The notes under the pieces were generated by a model. The model was not told the origin of the DNA, did not search any database, and was given only the letters and a program-made list of their open reading frames with translations. The position numbers were made by a program, and so were the translations under genes. Shown in pieces: positions 1 to 4,653 of a DNA stretch of 7,796 bases; the stretch's first letter is position 1, and each line of letters opens with the position of its first letter. The stretch covers positions 1 to 7,796 of the forward strand of contig JAZUCT010000057.1 in assembly GCA_045639255.1 (NCBI GenBank). The letters are read 5' to 3'. This DNA is from JAZUCT01 sp045639255. GTDB taxonomy: Bacteria; Bacillota; Clostridia; Christensenellales; UBA1242.

Positions 1-45
1 AGTTCCAAGAAAAATTTTATTAGTTTTGTTAAATTTATTTTGCAT
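1..45 (-). CDS. Possible start of a divergent gene (5' end only)
   Basis: On the minus strand an ATG at 45 opens a frame that stays free of stops for 15 codons to the window edge, reading MQNKFNKTNKIFLGT. A plausible minus-strand sigma-A promoter lies upstream at 79-107, which would give a leader of about 27 nt. The Shine-Dalgarno is poor: only A/G-rich sequence precedes the ATG, with no GGAG core. The fragment is too short to assign to a family. If real, the gene is transcribed away from the TSUP pair, making 46-160 a divergent regulatory region. The alternative is that 1-160 is simply non-coding. Confidence 0.35.
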   Translation of the reverse strand, partial: MQNKFNKTNKIFLGT

Positions 46-78
46 TTCTTTTCAGCTTTATTAAATAAATACTAGAAT

Positions 79-107
79 AGTATAATATAAACTGCCAAAT
101 TAATCAA
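79..107 (-). promoter_or_regulatory. Minus-strand sigma-A-like promoter
   Basis: Read on the minus strand, TTGATT (107-102) and TATACT (84-79) are separated by 17 nt, with predicted initiation near position 72. It faces the putative gene starting at 45. A plus-strand TATAAT (81-86) overlaps the same bases but its -35 (TTATTA, 58-63) is weak. In such AT-rich DNA the box matches alone are modest evidence. Confidence 0.35.
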
Positions 108-119
108 TTAATTTTTGGC
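94..119. promoter_or_regulatory. AT-rich palindrome / hairpin ahead of the TSUP pair
   Basis: AAATTAATCAATTAATTT (97-114) is a perfect inverted repeat around a central CA, flanked by GCC (94-96) and GGC (117-119) that can extend the stem past a two-base TT bulge. On the plus strand it is followed by a T-rich tract (120-130), so it resembles an intrinsic terminator. No plus-strand gene is visible upstream for it to terminate. It also covers the -35 of the putative minus-strand promoter (102-107), so an operator is equally possible. Which role applies is inference. Confidence 0.4.
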
Positions 120-160
120 TTTTATTTTTTAAAAAATTAAATTTTGCACATCTTAATAAC

Positions 161-523
161 ATGAACAAAACAAAACAAATAATTTTTTTAAGTTTATGTG
201 GAATCTTCATTGGGTTGGTTAATGGCTTTATGGGTGGCGGTGGTGGCATGTTATGTGTGCCTGCATTAATGTGGATTGCAGGATTAACCGAACGCACATC
301 ACATGCAACAGCAATGCTTGTTATTCTGCCGTTAAGTGTTGTAAGTGCAATAATTTATTTTTTAAATAATAACATTGAAATTTTTCATATTTTAAGTGTT
401 GCTGGTGGTGTTATTGTGGGCGGAATTTTAGGTGCTGTTTTGTTAAAAAAATTGCCCGAAAAAGTTACAGCAATTTGTTTTGTTATAATAATGCTTTTGG
501 CAGGAATTAAAATGGTGGTGTAA
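161..523 (+). CDS. TSUP family permease, N-terminal half-size subunit
   Basis: This is a hydrophobic protein of 120 residues resembling one half of a TSUP (TauE/SafE, DUF81) transporter, a family that moves small anions such as sulfite, sulfonates or other organic acids across the inner membrane. The family's glycine-rich entry loop is visible at residues 19-34 (NGFMGGGGG then a Pro), followed by membrane segments near 48-67, 73-94 and 102-119. Full-length TSUP proteins of about 250 residues carry two homologous halves. Here the second half is a separate gene starting one base after this stop, and both halves carry the glycine loop, so this looks like a two-gene transporter rather than a broken gene. 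The ATG at 161 has no recognisable Shine-Dalgarno and no earlier in-frame start exists; a later start would damage the first membrane segment. The substrate cannot be read from sequence. Confidence 0.85.
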   Translation: MNKTKQIIFLSLCGIFIGLVNGFMGGGGGMLCVPALMWIAGLTERTSHATAMLVILPLSVVSAIIYFLNNNIEIFHILSVAGGVIVGGILGAVLLKKLPEKVTAICFVIIMLLAGIKMVV

Positions 524-524
524 A

Positions 525-908
525 ATGGAATATTTATATCTTGCATTAATAGGAGTTGCTGGTGGTGTTATTGGCGGAATGGGAATGGGTGGCGGAACTT
601 TGCTTATTCCACTTTTAACACTTATAATGGGTTTGGAACAAAAATATTGCCAAGGCCTTAATTTAATTGCATTCATTCCAATGTGTGTTTGTGTGTTATT
701 TATTCACAAAAAGAACAATTTGCTTAAATTCAAAGAGAGTTTACCACTTATAATTTTCGGTTTGGGTGCCTGCATTATTTCATCAATTATTGCCCAAAAA
801 TTTAATAATCACACCTTGCGAATAATATTTGGTGTTTTTCTTATTGTTTTAAGTATTGTTAATGTTATTTTGCTTGTTAAAAAGCAGAAAAAAAGTCAAT
901 TTTCTTAA
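525..908 (+). CDS. TSUP family permease, C-terminal half-size subunit
   Basis: This 127-residue membrane protein is the second TSUP half. It repeats the family pattern seen in the upstream gene: a glycine-rich loop at residues 12-29 (GGVIGGMGMGGG then IP), then hydrophobic segments near 46-61, 73-90 and 98-118, and a basic cytoplasmic-looking tail ending KKQKKSQFS. The start ATG lies one base after the upstream TAA, and GGTGGTG at 515-521, inside the end of that gene, can act as its Shine-Dalgarno, so translation is probably coupled. Together the two proteins total 247 residues, the size of one ordinary TSUP permease. They most likely assemble as a heterodimer; that is inference. No convincing terminator follows. 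Confidence 0.85.
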   Translation: MEYLYLALIGVAGGVIGGMGMGGGTLLIPLLTLIMGLEQKYCQGLNLIAFIPMCVCVLFIHKKNNLLKFKESLPLIIFGLGACIISSIIAQKFNNHTLRIIFGVFLIVLSIVNVILLVKKQKKSQFS

Positions 909-920
909 CATCTATTGACT
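894..920. promoter_or_regulatory. Inverted repeat overlapping the lemA -35 box
   Basis: AGTCAAT (894-900) and ATTGACT (914-920) are perfect 7-nt inverted repeats separated by 13 nt. The left arm lies in the last codons of the second TSUP gene and the right arm contains the -35 hexamer TTGACT of the next promoter. It could be a weak terminator, although no good T tract follows, or a protein-binding site. It may also be coincidence. Confidence 0.25.
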
Positions 921-943
921 ATTTTCTTATTATAGTTTAAAAT
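915..943 (+). promoter_or_regulatory. Promoter of the LemA gene
   Basis: TTGACT (915-920) and TAAAAT (938-943) are separated by 17 nt, a good sigma-A match. Predicted initiation near 950 falls at the GGAG (951-954) that serves the ATG at 965, so the leader would be only about 15 nt. Confidence 0.6.
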
Positions 944-964
944 ATATATTGGAGTGATAAATAT

Positions 965-1477
965 ATGATAGTATACATTGCAATTGCAGTTGGGGTTTTG
1001 CTTCTTATAACCTTTTTAATTGCCTTAATTATTCAATATAAAAAAATTGAAAAACTTAAAAAAGTTGTTAAAGAAAGTTATTCAACCTTGGAAGTTTTTT
1101 TGGAAAAACGCTTAGAAATTGTTTTAAATTTGCTTTCAATGTGTTCACCGGAAACAATTAAAAACAAAGAAATTGGCAATTTGTTAAGTATTGCAAAAGA
1201 AATTCAACAAAACCTTCAAAAACAAAGGCGTTTTATTTTGGAAAGTTCGTTTGATAATGCTTGCCAAACTTCAATAACTGCACTTTCAAAAGTTAACGAA
1301 AACAATGCAAAATATCAACAACTGCTTAACAATTTAAAACAAGTTCAAACCGATGTTATAAGTTCAAAAAACTATTATAATAACAATGTTGAAGCATATA
1401 ACAAAAAAGTAACAAAAGCACCATCAAGTTGGATTGCAAACATCTTTGGCTTTAAAAAAGAATATTATATAAAGTAA
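965..1477 (+). CDS. lemA: LemA family membrane protein
   Basis: The 170-residue product has LemA family layout: a single N-terminal membrane anchor (residues 2-24) followed by a long helical, coiled-coil-rich domain. Family marks are the conserved basic stretch with V/I-x-LxxRL spacing (EVFLEKRLEIVLNLL, 43-57), the late YYNNNVEAYNKKV segment (137-149), which matches the LemA R-x-YN-x-x-V-x-x-YN signature with K135 at or near the usual Arg, and the short hydrophobic end IANIFGF (157-163). It is slightly shorter than the usual 180-190 residues, mainly in the central helices. LemA proteins sit in the envelope with the helical domain typically outside, but their biochemical role is not established. 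The start is set by GGAGTG at 951-956, 8 nt before the ATG. It has its own promoter and a terminator overlapping its stop codon, so it appears monocistronic. Confidence 0.9.
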   Translation: MIVYIAIAVGVLLLITFLIALIIQYKKIEKLKKVVKESYSTLEVFLEKRLEIVLNLLSMCSPETIKNKEIGNLLSIAKEIQQNLQKQRRFILESSFDNACQTSITALSKVNENNAKYQQLLNNLKQVQTDVISSKNYYNNNVEAYNKKVTKAPSSWIANIFGFKKEYYIK

Positions 1478-1497
1478 GGATAAAACCTTACTTTTTT
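1473..1497 (+). terminator. Intrinsic terminator of the LemA gene
   Basis: AGTAAGG (1473-1479) pairs with CCTTACT (1486-1492) around a six-base ATAAAA loop, and the T run extends to 1497. The TAA stop codon (1475-1477) lies inside the left arm. Confidence 0.8.
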
Positions 1498-1498
1498 A

Positions 1499-1527
1499 TT
1501 GAAAATATTGTTTGTTTGTGCTATTAT
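1499..1527 (+). promoter_or_regulatory. Promoter of the GNAT-like gene
   Basis: TTGAAA (1499-1504), a 17-nt spacer and TATTAT (1522-1527) form a reasonable sigma-A promoter directly after the preceding terminator. Predicted initiation near 1534 is the first base of the Shine-Dalgarno. Confidence 0.55.
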
Positions 1528-1533
1528 ATTTTT

Positions 1534-1540
1534 AAGGTGG
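1534..1540 (+). promoter_or_regulatory. Ribosome binding site that fixes the start at 1546
   Basis: AAGGTGG lies 5 nt before ATG 1546. The frame is open further upstream to a TTG at 1516, but that would begin inside the promoter spacer with no Shine-Dalgarno, so 1546 is preferred. Confidence 0.75.
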
Positions 1541-1545
1541 TTAAT

Positions 1546-2163
1546 ATGAAAGATATAACAATAAAACAATACAGCAGCGTTTCATTCTCTTATGACGAAA
1601 ATGAAATAAAAAAACTTATTCCAGTTTTGGAAGCATATTTAAGCGTTATTTCAAATGGTTTATATAGCACAGTTGAAGTTGAAGAAGTTACAAAACCACT
1701 TCCAAACGAATCAGATAAATCTTTTGAAAAAATTCAATTAATTCACTATATGGTTGAAATGCTAACAAACGATTCCGTAGTGTTCATCTTAGAGAAATTT
1801 GATAGTGAATTAAACAAAAATATGCCTGCGGTTATGGCTTTATTTTCAAAAATAGAAAACACAAATCAATATTTGCTTGAATTTGTTGAAACTCATGAAG
1901 ATTTTAAAGGTTGCAATTTTGCAAACCAATTATTAAAGGAAAGTTTTAAATATTTGGGTTCAACAGGTGCGCTTGCAATAAATGCACATGTTAACGAAAA
2001 AAACAAAGCATCAATAAATCTTAACGAAAGTTTGGGAACAGTGTTTAAGGCAACAAGAAACCCTGCAACACCAGATGTTATTGATTATGTTCATATTGTT
2101 AACAAAGATCTTGCAAAAAAAATTAAAGCAATGCAAAGCCAAAAAGAACCAGAAAGGTTTTAA
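1546..2163 (+). CDS. GNAT-like N-acetyltransferase family protein
   Basis: A 205-residue soluble protein whose C-terminal half looks like a GCN5-related N-acetyltransferase (GNAT), enzymes that transfer an acetyl group from acetyl-CoA to an amine. Residues 112-130 (LEFVETHEDFKGCNFANQL with flanks) resemble motif A, the beta strand and pyrophosphate-binding loop. Residues 148-164 (HVNEKNKASINLNESLG) closely match the GNAT motif B pattern, which usually reads HV.e.N..Ai.LyeklGF. The canonical RxxGxG/A loop is weakened: Lys and Gly are present (K121, G122), but Asn124 stands where the second Gly is expected. The final aromatic of the usual LGF is also replaced (LGT). The N-terminal 110 residues are not recognisable to me. 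It may be a divergent acetyltransferase with an unknown substrate or an inactive relative. It has its own promoter and no terminator; the rpsU promoter begins 5 bases after its stop. Confidence 0.65.
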   Translation: MKDITIKQYSSVSFSYDENEIKKLIPVLEAYLSVISNGLYSTVEVEEVTKPLPNESDKSFEKIQLIHYMVEMLTNDSVVFILEKFDSELNKNMPAVMALFSKIENTNQYLLEFVETHEDFKGCNFANQLLKESFKYLGSTGALAINAHVNEKNKASINLNESLGTVFKATRNPATPDVIDYVHIVNKDLAKKIKAMQSQKEPERF

Positions 2164-2167
2164 ATAG

Positions 2168-2196
2168 TTGACAAAACTAATAAAAACATATATAAT
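2168..2196 (+). promoter_or_regulatory. Consensus promoter of rpsU
   Basis: TTGACA (2168-2173), a 17-nt spacer and TATAAT (2191-2196) match the sigma-A consensus exactly, predicting initiation near 2203 and a 30-nt leader. It is one of the two strongest promoters here, the other serving tRNA-Thr, which fits high growth-linked expression. Confidence 0.85.
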
Positions 2197-2232
2197 AAAC
2201 AAGAATTTTTAATAAAAAGTGGGTGAAAAAGA

Positions 2233-2409
2233 ATGTCTACCGTTAAAGTTGGTGAAAACGAAAGTTTAGATAGCGCATTAAAAAGATTTAAACGCAAATG
2301 CCAAAAAGATGGAATCATTGGCGATTTAAGGAAAAAAGACGCTTACGATAAACCTTGCGTTGCAAAAAAGAAAAAAAGAATAGCAGCAAGAAAGAAAAAC
2401 AGAAAGTAA
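2233..2409 (+). CDS. rpsU: Small ribosomal subunit protein bS21
   Basis: The 58-residue, very basic product is ribosomal protein bS21, a component of the 30S platform near the 3' end of 16S rRNA that assists translation initiation. It starts MSTVKVGENESLDSALKRFKR, almost the textbook bS21 N-terminus of clostridia, continues with the helix around CQKDGIIGDLRKKDAYDKP (residues 23-41), and ends in a Lys/Arg-rich tail (45-58). The length matches the family (55-70). The ATG at 2233 is preceded by GGTGA (2222-2226), which pairs only with the 5' part of the anti-Shine-Dalgarno, so the site is modest although the promoter is perfect. In many Bacillota rpsU lies near yqeY or dnaG; neither is visible here, and it appears as a single-gene unit. 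Confidence 0.96.
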   Translation: MSTVKVGENESLDSALKRFKRKCQKDGIIGDLRKKDAYDKPCVAKKKKRIAARKKNRK

Positions 2410-2422
2410 AATCTGTTTTTTT
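2395..2422 (+). terminator. Weak intrinsic terminator overlapping the rpsU stop
   Basis: AAAAACAGA (2395-2403) pairs with TCTGTTTTT (2412-2420) around an eight-base loop that contains the TAA stop (2407-2409), and a T run continues to 2422. Only three G-C pairs support the stem and much of the T run is used in pairing, so read-through to the stronger terminator at 2674 is likely. Confidence 0.55.
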
Positions 2423-2438
2423 CTTTTTTCTAAACTCT

Positions 2439-2471
2439 ATTTTCCCCCTGTGTCATTCTTACAAGGCACTT
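2439..2471 (+). repeat. GTCATTCT repeat, copy A (5' half only)
   Basis: The copy opens ATTTTCCCCC (2439-2448) and continues GTGTCATTCTTACAAGGCAC to about 2471. Positions 2450-2471 match copy B (2485-2506) at 19 of 22 bases, 35 nt downstream. The GCGAGAATC right arm that would close the hairpin is missing, so it is a half unit. Confidence 0.65.
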
Positions 2472-2484
2472 ACATACTCTCTTC

Positions 2485-2526
2485 GTGTCATTCTTGCAAG
2501 CAACTTGTTGCGAAGCGAGAATCTAG
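2485..2526 (+). repeat. GTCATTCT repeat, copy B (complete hairpin)
   Basis: This is a full unit from TGTCATTCTT to GAGAATCTAG. ATTCTTGC (2490-2497) pairs with GCGAGAAT (2515-2522) with one G-T wobble. An asymmetric AA/GAA internal loop follows, then an inner stem GCAA (2500-2503) with TTGC (2508-2511), optionally extended by one C-G pair. Layout and internal loop match copy D although the stem bases differ. It resembles the dispersed REP-like GTCATTCT...GAGAATC elements I recall from many bacterial genomes. Confidence 0.75.
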
Positions 2527-2593
2527 CGTAGCTTTACACTTCGAAGTTATACTTCCACAAATTACCCCCTAAAAAACCACCCAAAAAATTTCC

Positions 2594-2622
2594 ATTTTCC
2601 CCAGTTGTAATTCTCGGAGCCA
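2594..2622 (+). repeat. GTCATTCT repeat, copy C (5' half only)
   Basis: ATTTTCCCC (2594-2602) leads into TGTAATTCTCGGAGCCA (2606-2622), which equals the first 17 bases of copy D except for one base. The copy ends at the inner-stem left arm and its right arm is missing. It shares the ATTTTCCCC prefix with copy A. Confidence 0.65.
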
Positions 2623-2633
2623 CTAACCCCTTA

Positions 2634-2673
2634 TGTCATTCTCGGAGCCATTATATGGCGAACGAGAATCCAG
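2634..2673 (+). repeat. GTCATTCT repeat, copy D (complete hairpin)
   Basis: This full unit runs from TGTCATTCTC to GAGAATCCAG. ATTCTCG (2638-2644) pairs with CGAGAAT (2663-2669), a GA/GAA internal loop follows, and GCCAT (2647-2651) pairs with ATGGC (2655-2659) around a three-base loop. It sits directly against the terminator that starts at 2674. Confidence 0.75.
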
Positions 2674-2701
2674 AAACTAAATCATCCGATTTAGTTTTTT
2701 T
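2674..2701 (+). terminator. Strong intrinsic terminator after the repeat cluster
   Basis: AAACTAAATC (2674-2683) and GATTTAGTTT (2688-2697) form a perfect 10-bp stem with an ATCC loop, followed by a T run to 2701. It probably ends rpsU transcripts that read through 2395-2422, which would give the mRNA a structured 3' tail of nearly 300 nt. Confidence 0.85.
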
Positions 2702-2797
2702 CTTTATGTTTTATTTTCTTGAATAAATTGATATAAATAAAACTGTCAATTCTTAAATAAAAACTTTTAAAAACTTCTATTAAATTTTTTAAAGTTA

Positions 2798-2806
2798 TGC
2801 TATACT
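2798..2806 (+). promoter_or_regulatory. Extended -10 promoter of the Ig/MBL operon
   Basis: TATACT (2801-2806) is preceded by TGC (2798-2800), the TGn extended -10 signature. No good -35 hexamer lies 16-18 nt upstream, as is usual when the extension is present. Predicted initiation near 2813 gives a leader of about 27 nt. Confidence 0.5.
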
Positions 2807-2839
2807 TATTTCATATAATTATTACAAAAGGAAAATTTT

Positions 2840-3343
2840 ATGGCAGAAAGAAAAACAGCAACAAAAACTTCAAAGCGTGCCAGCATAAATTTGCCAACTG
2901 GCAGTTCAAAAAAAACAAGAAGAAGCAATAAAAAAATTGAAAAAAATTTAAAGAAAACAAGTTTTAAAGCACTTGCAATTTCATTAATATTTTTAATTAT
3001 TGGTGCTTGCATTGGCGCAGGTGCATGGTTTGCAATTTGCAAAGATGATTGCTTTAAACTTGTTGGCAAAGATGAATTAACTTTAACACTTGAAGAAACT
3101 TATAAAGAGCAAGGCGTTAAAATTATTGCTTTTGGCAAAGATGATAGCCAAAATTTCACAATTGAAACCAATTTGCAACAAGATATAAATGGTGATTTTT
3201 ATGCAACCGAAGAGGGCACATATTATATTAAATATAAAACAACAAACGTTAAATATTCAACAATTTTTGTTATTGAAAAAGTAAGACTTATAACTTTTGT
3301 TGAACCAAGTGAACAGGAGGAAATTGATAGTGCGAACCAATAA
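2840..3343 (+). CDS. Membrane-anchored protein with basic tail and Ig-like ectodomain
   Basis: I do not recognise a named family for the whole 167-residue protein. Residues 1-43 are strongly basic (15 Lys/Arg against two Glu) and rich in Ser/Thr. Residues 44-67 form one membrane helix. By the positive-inside rule the tail is cytoplasmic and the rest lies outside. Residues 72-147 look like a small beta-sandwich of the bacterial Ig-like/DUF5011 type: the spacing around LTLTLEETYKEQGVKIIAFG (80-99), then a turn and GDFYATEEGTYYIKYK (118-133), follows the pattern in which a residue run ending in GTYxIxY closes the fold. The C-terminus is acidic. AAAAGGA (2826-2832) sets the ATG at 2840. The last 14 bases overlap the downstream MBL gene, whose Shine-Dalgarno lies inside this frame, so the two are translationally linked and probably work together at the surface. 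Confidence 0.7.
   Translation: MAERKTATKTSKRASINLPTGSSKKTRRSNKKIEKNLKKTSFKALAISLIFLIIGACIGAGAWFAICKDDCFKLVGKDELTLTLEETYKEQGVKIIAFGKDDSQNFTIETNLQQDINGDFYATEEGTYYIKYKTTNVKYSTIFVIEKVRLITFVEPSEQEEIDSANQ
3315..3320 (+). promoter_or_regulatory. Shine-Dalgarno that sets the MBL start at GTG 3330
   Basis: AGGAGG is a perfect anti-16S match inside the end of the preceding gene. It is 9 nt from GTG 3330 and only 3 nt from TTG 3324. A TTG at 3297 is in frame but upstream of the site, so it is not the likely start. Confidence 0.8.
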
Positions 3344-4571
3344 AAAGGGTTATAGTGCAATATTTTTAAGTTTTGTAACATTCATAGTTGGCCTTATTGC
3401 AGGTTTTGGCGTTCTAACCTACATAAACTTGCCATTAACTGAAGATGTGCAAACTTCAAGCACTTTTTATTCAAAAGATGAACATAATCATGGAAATGTA
3501 ATCACCACTGCAAGCGGTGAAGTAAGCGTTCATTTTGTTGAACTTGGGAATAAATATACAGGTGATTGCACCTACATTAAAGCAGGGGATGTTGATATTT
3601 TAATCGATTGCGGTTCAAAAGCAAGCAGCGTTTCAACAGTTGCAAGTTACTTAAATCAATATGTTACCGATAACACCCTTGAATATGTTATTGTAACACA
3701 TGCTCACCAAGATCACTATGCTGGTTTTGCAACCACAACCAAAGTTCAAAGTATTTTTGACCTGTTTGTTTGCAAAAACATAATAACATTCTCACAAACC
3801 AACCAAAAAACTGCAAATGAATATATCGACGCAAATGCATCAAGCGAAAACACAGTTTCAACACTTGGCATAACTTCATATGCAAGCGCAAGTAAAACTG
3901 TTTCAACACTTTATAAAAATTTTAACCGAGAAATTCAAGATGAACTTAATTCAACAGAAGGCGCAGTTCATTTAACTGTTAACGAAGTTCTTTCAACCTA
4001 TGCAAACGGTGAAATTGTTCTTAACAGTGAAAATAACATTTCAATTCAATTTTTAAACAGTCATTATTACACAAACAAAGCAGCAAGCGAAAACGATTAT
4101 TCTGTTTGTTGCATGCTTAAACATGGCGAAAGAAATTTCTTGTTCACAGGTGATTTGGAAGCAGAAGGTGAAGAATATCTTGTTGAACTTAACACTCTTC
4201 CACAAGTTGAACTTTATAAAGCAGGTCATCATGGTTCAAAAACATCATCTTCAACTGCACTTATGAGCGTTATTCAGCCCAAAAATGTTTGTGTTTGCTG
4301 TTGTGCAGGCAGTTCAGAATATACCGACACAAATGCAAATCAGTTTCCAACACAAATTTTCATAAATAATGTTGCACCATACACAAAAAATATTTATGTA
4401 ACAACTTTATGTGTGAATTATGATAACGATGAATTCACTTCAATGAACGGAAACATTGTTTGCATTTCCAAAGAAACTTTTGCAATTCAATGTTCAAATA
4501 ACAACATAATTTTAAAAGAAACTGAATGGTTTAAAAATAATCGAACTTGGCCAGTAAATGGTGTTCAATAA
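3330..4571 (+). CDS. Membrane-anchored ComEC-type metallo-beta-lactamase fold hydrolase
   Basis: From the GTG start the protein has 413 residues. An N-terminal helix (about 10-32) acts as signal anchor, so the catalytic domain is predicted outside the membrane. Residues 65-95 (VHFVELG then GDCTYIKAG and ILIDCG) match the opening strands of the ComEC/Rec2 MBL domain. The zinc motif HAHQDH is at 124-129 and fits HxHxDH. FTGDLE at 273-278 supplies the bridging Asp (D275), and AGHHGSKTSSS at 298-308 is the conserved late His motif. ComEC itself joins such a domain to a large membrane channel and is thought to degrade the non-transported DNA strand. Here the channel is absent, so this is a stand-alone hydrolase, plausibly a phosphodiesterase or nuclease; the substrate is inference. 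Cysteines are unusually frequent, including VCVCCCAG (320-327) and a CC pair (260-261). It overlaps the upstream gene by 14 nt. Confidence 0.85.
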   Translation: MRTNKKGYSAIFLSFVTFIVGLIAGFGVLTYINLPLTEDVQTSSTFYSKDEHNHGNVITTASGEVSVHFVELGNKYTGDCTYIKAGDVDILIDCGSKASSVSTVASYLNQYVTDNTLEYVIVTHAHQDHYAGFATTTKVQSIFDLFVCKNIITFSQTNQKTANEYIDANASSENTVSTLGITSYASASKTVSTLYKNFNREIQDELNSTEGAVHLTVNEVLSTYANGEIVLNSENNISIQFLNSHYYTNKAASENDYSVCCMLKHGERNFLFTGDLEAEGEEYLVELNTLPQVELYKAGHHGSKTSSSTALMSVIQPKNVCVCCCAGSSEYTDTNANQFPTQIFINNVAPYTKNIYVTTLCVNYDNDEFTSMNGNIVCISKETFAIQCSNNNIILKETEWFKNNRTWPVNGVQ

Positions 4572-4573
4572 AT

Positions 4574-4597
4574 AAAGTGGCATTTGCCACTTTTTTT
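4574..4597 (+). terminator. Intrinsic terminator of the Ig/MBL operon
   Basis: AAAGTGGC (4574-4581) pairs with GCCACTTT (4586-4593) around ATTT, and the T run continues to 4597. It begins 3 nt after the MBL stop codon. Confidence 0.9.
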
Positions 4598-4653
4598 GTT
4601 ATGAATAAAATTTAAAAATATTGGCAAAATAATATGCAGGGGAGGTAATAAAA

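Larger units (their letters stand above)
2410..2839. other. 430-nt gene-free region with repeats, terminator and promoter
   Basis: No credible gene is seen on either strand. The stretch contains the tail of the rpsU terminator, four copies or half-copies of a GTCATTCT-type repeat (2439-2673), a strong plus-strand terminator (2674-2701), and about 95 bases of AT-rich DNA leading into an extended -10 promoter at 2798-2806. C-rich runs near 2444-2449, 2565-2569, 2599-2602 and 2627-2630 stand out against the AT-rich background and lie just before or between the repeats. Confidence 0.8.

Noticed and set aside
525..908. Frameshift pseudogene interpretation of the TSUP pair
   Set aside because: Both halves have intact motifs, separate starts and a Shine-Dalgarno for the second, so two functional genes are more likely.
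1516..1545. TTG start at 1516 extending the GNAT-like gene by ten codons
   Set aside because: It lies between the -35 and -10 boxes of the gene's own promoter and has no Shine-Dalgarno, whereas AAGGTGG is correctly placed for ATG 1546.
2538..2547. Palindrome ACTTCGAAGT as an operator
   Set aside because: It is a single 10-bp palindrome away from any promoter, and one such site is expected by chance.
2439..2673. CRISPR array
   Set aside because: The repeats differ in length and sequence, are irregularly spaced, include half copies, and fold as hairpins with conserved flanks, so they are REP-like rather than CRISPR.
2806..3069. Minus-strand open frame opposite the Ig-like gene
   Set aside because: It is a low-complexity shadow of the Lys-rich plus-strand gene, giving a Phe/Leu-rich translation, and has no Shine-Dalgarno.
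3297..3329. TTG start at 3297 for the MBL gene
   Set aside because: The perfect AGGAGG (3315-3320) lies downstream of it and points to GTG 3330 (or TTG 3324).
3688..3909. Minus-strand open frame inside the MBL gene
   Set aside because: It lies wholly opposite the zinc motif region of a well-supported gene and its translation shows no family features.
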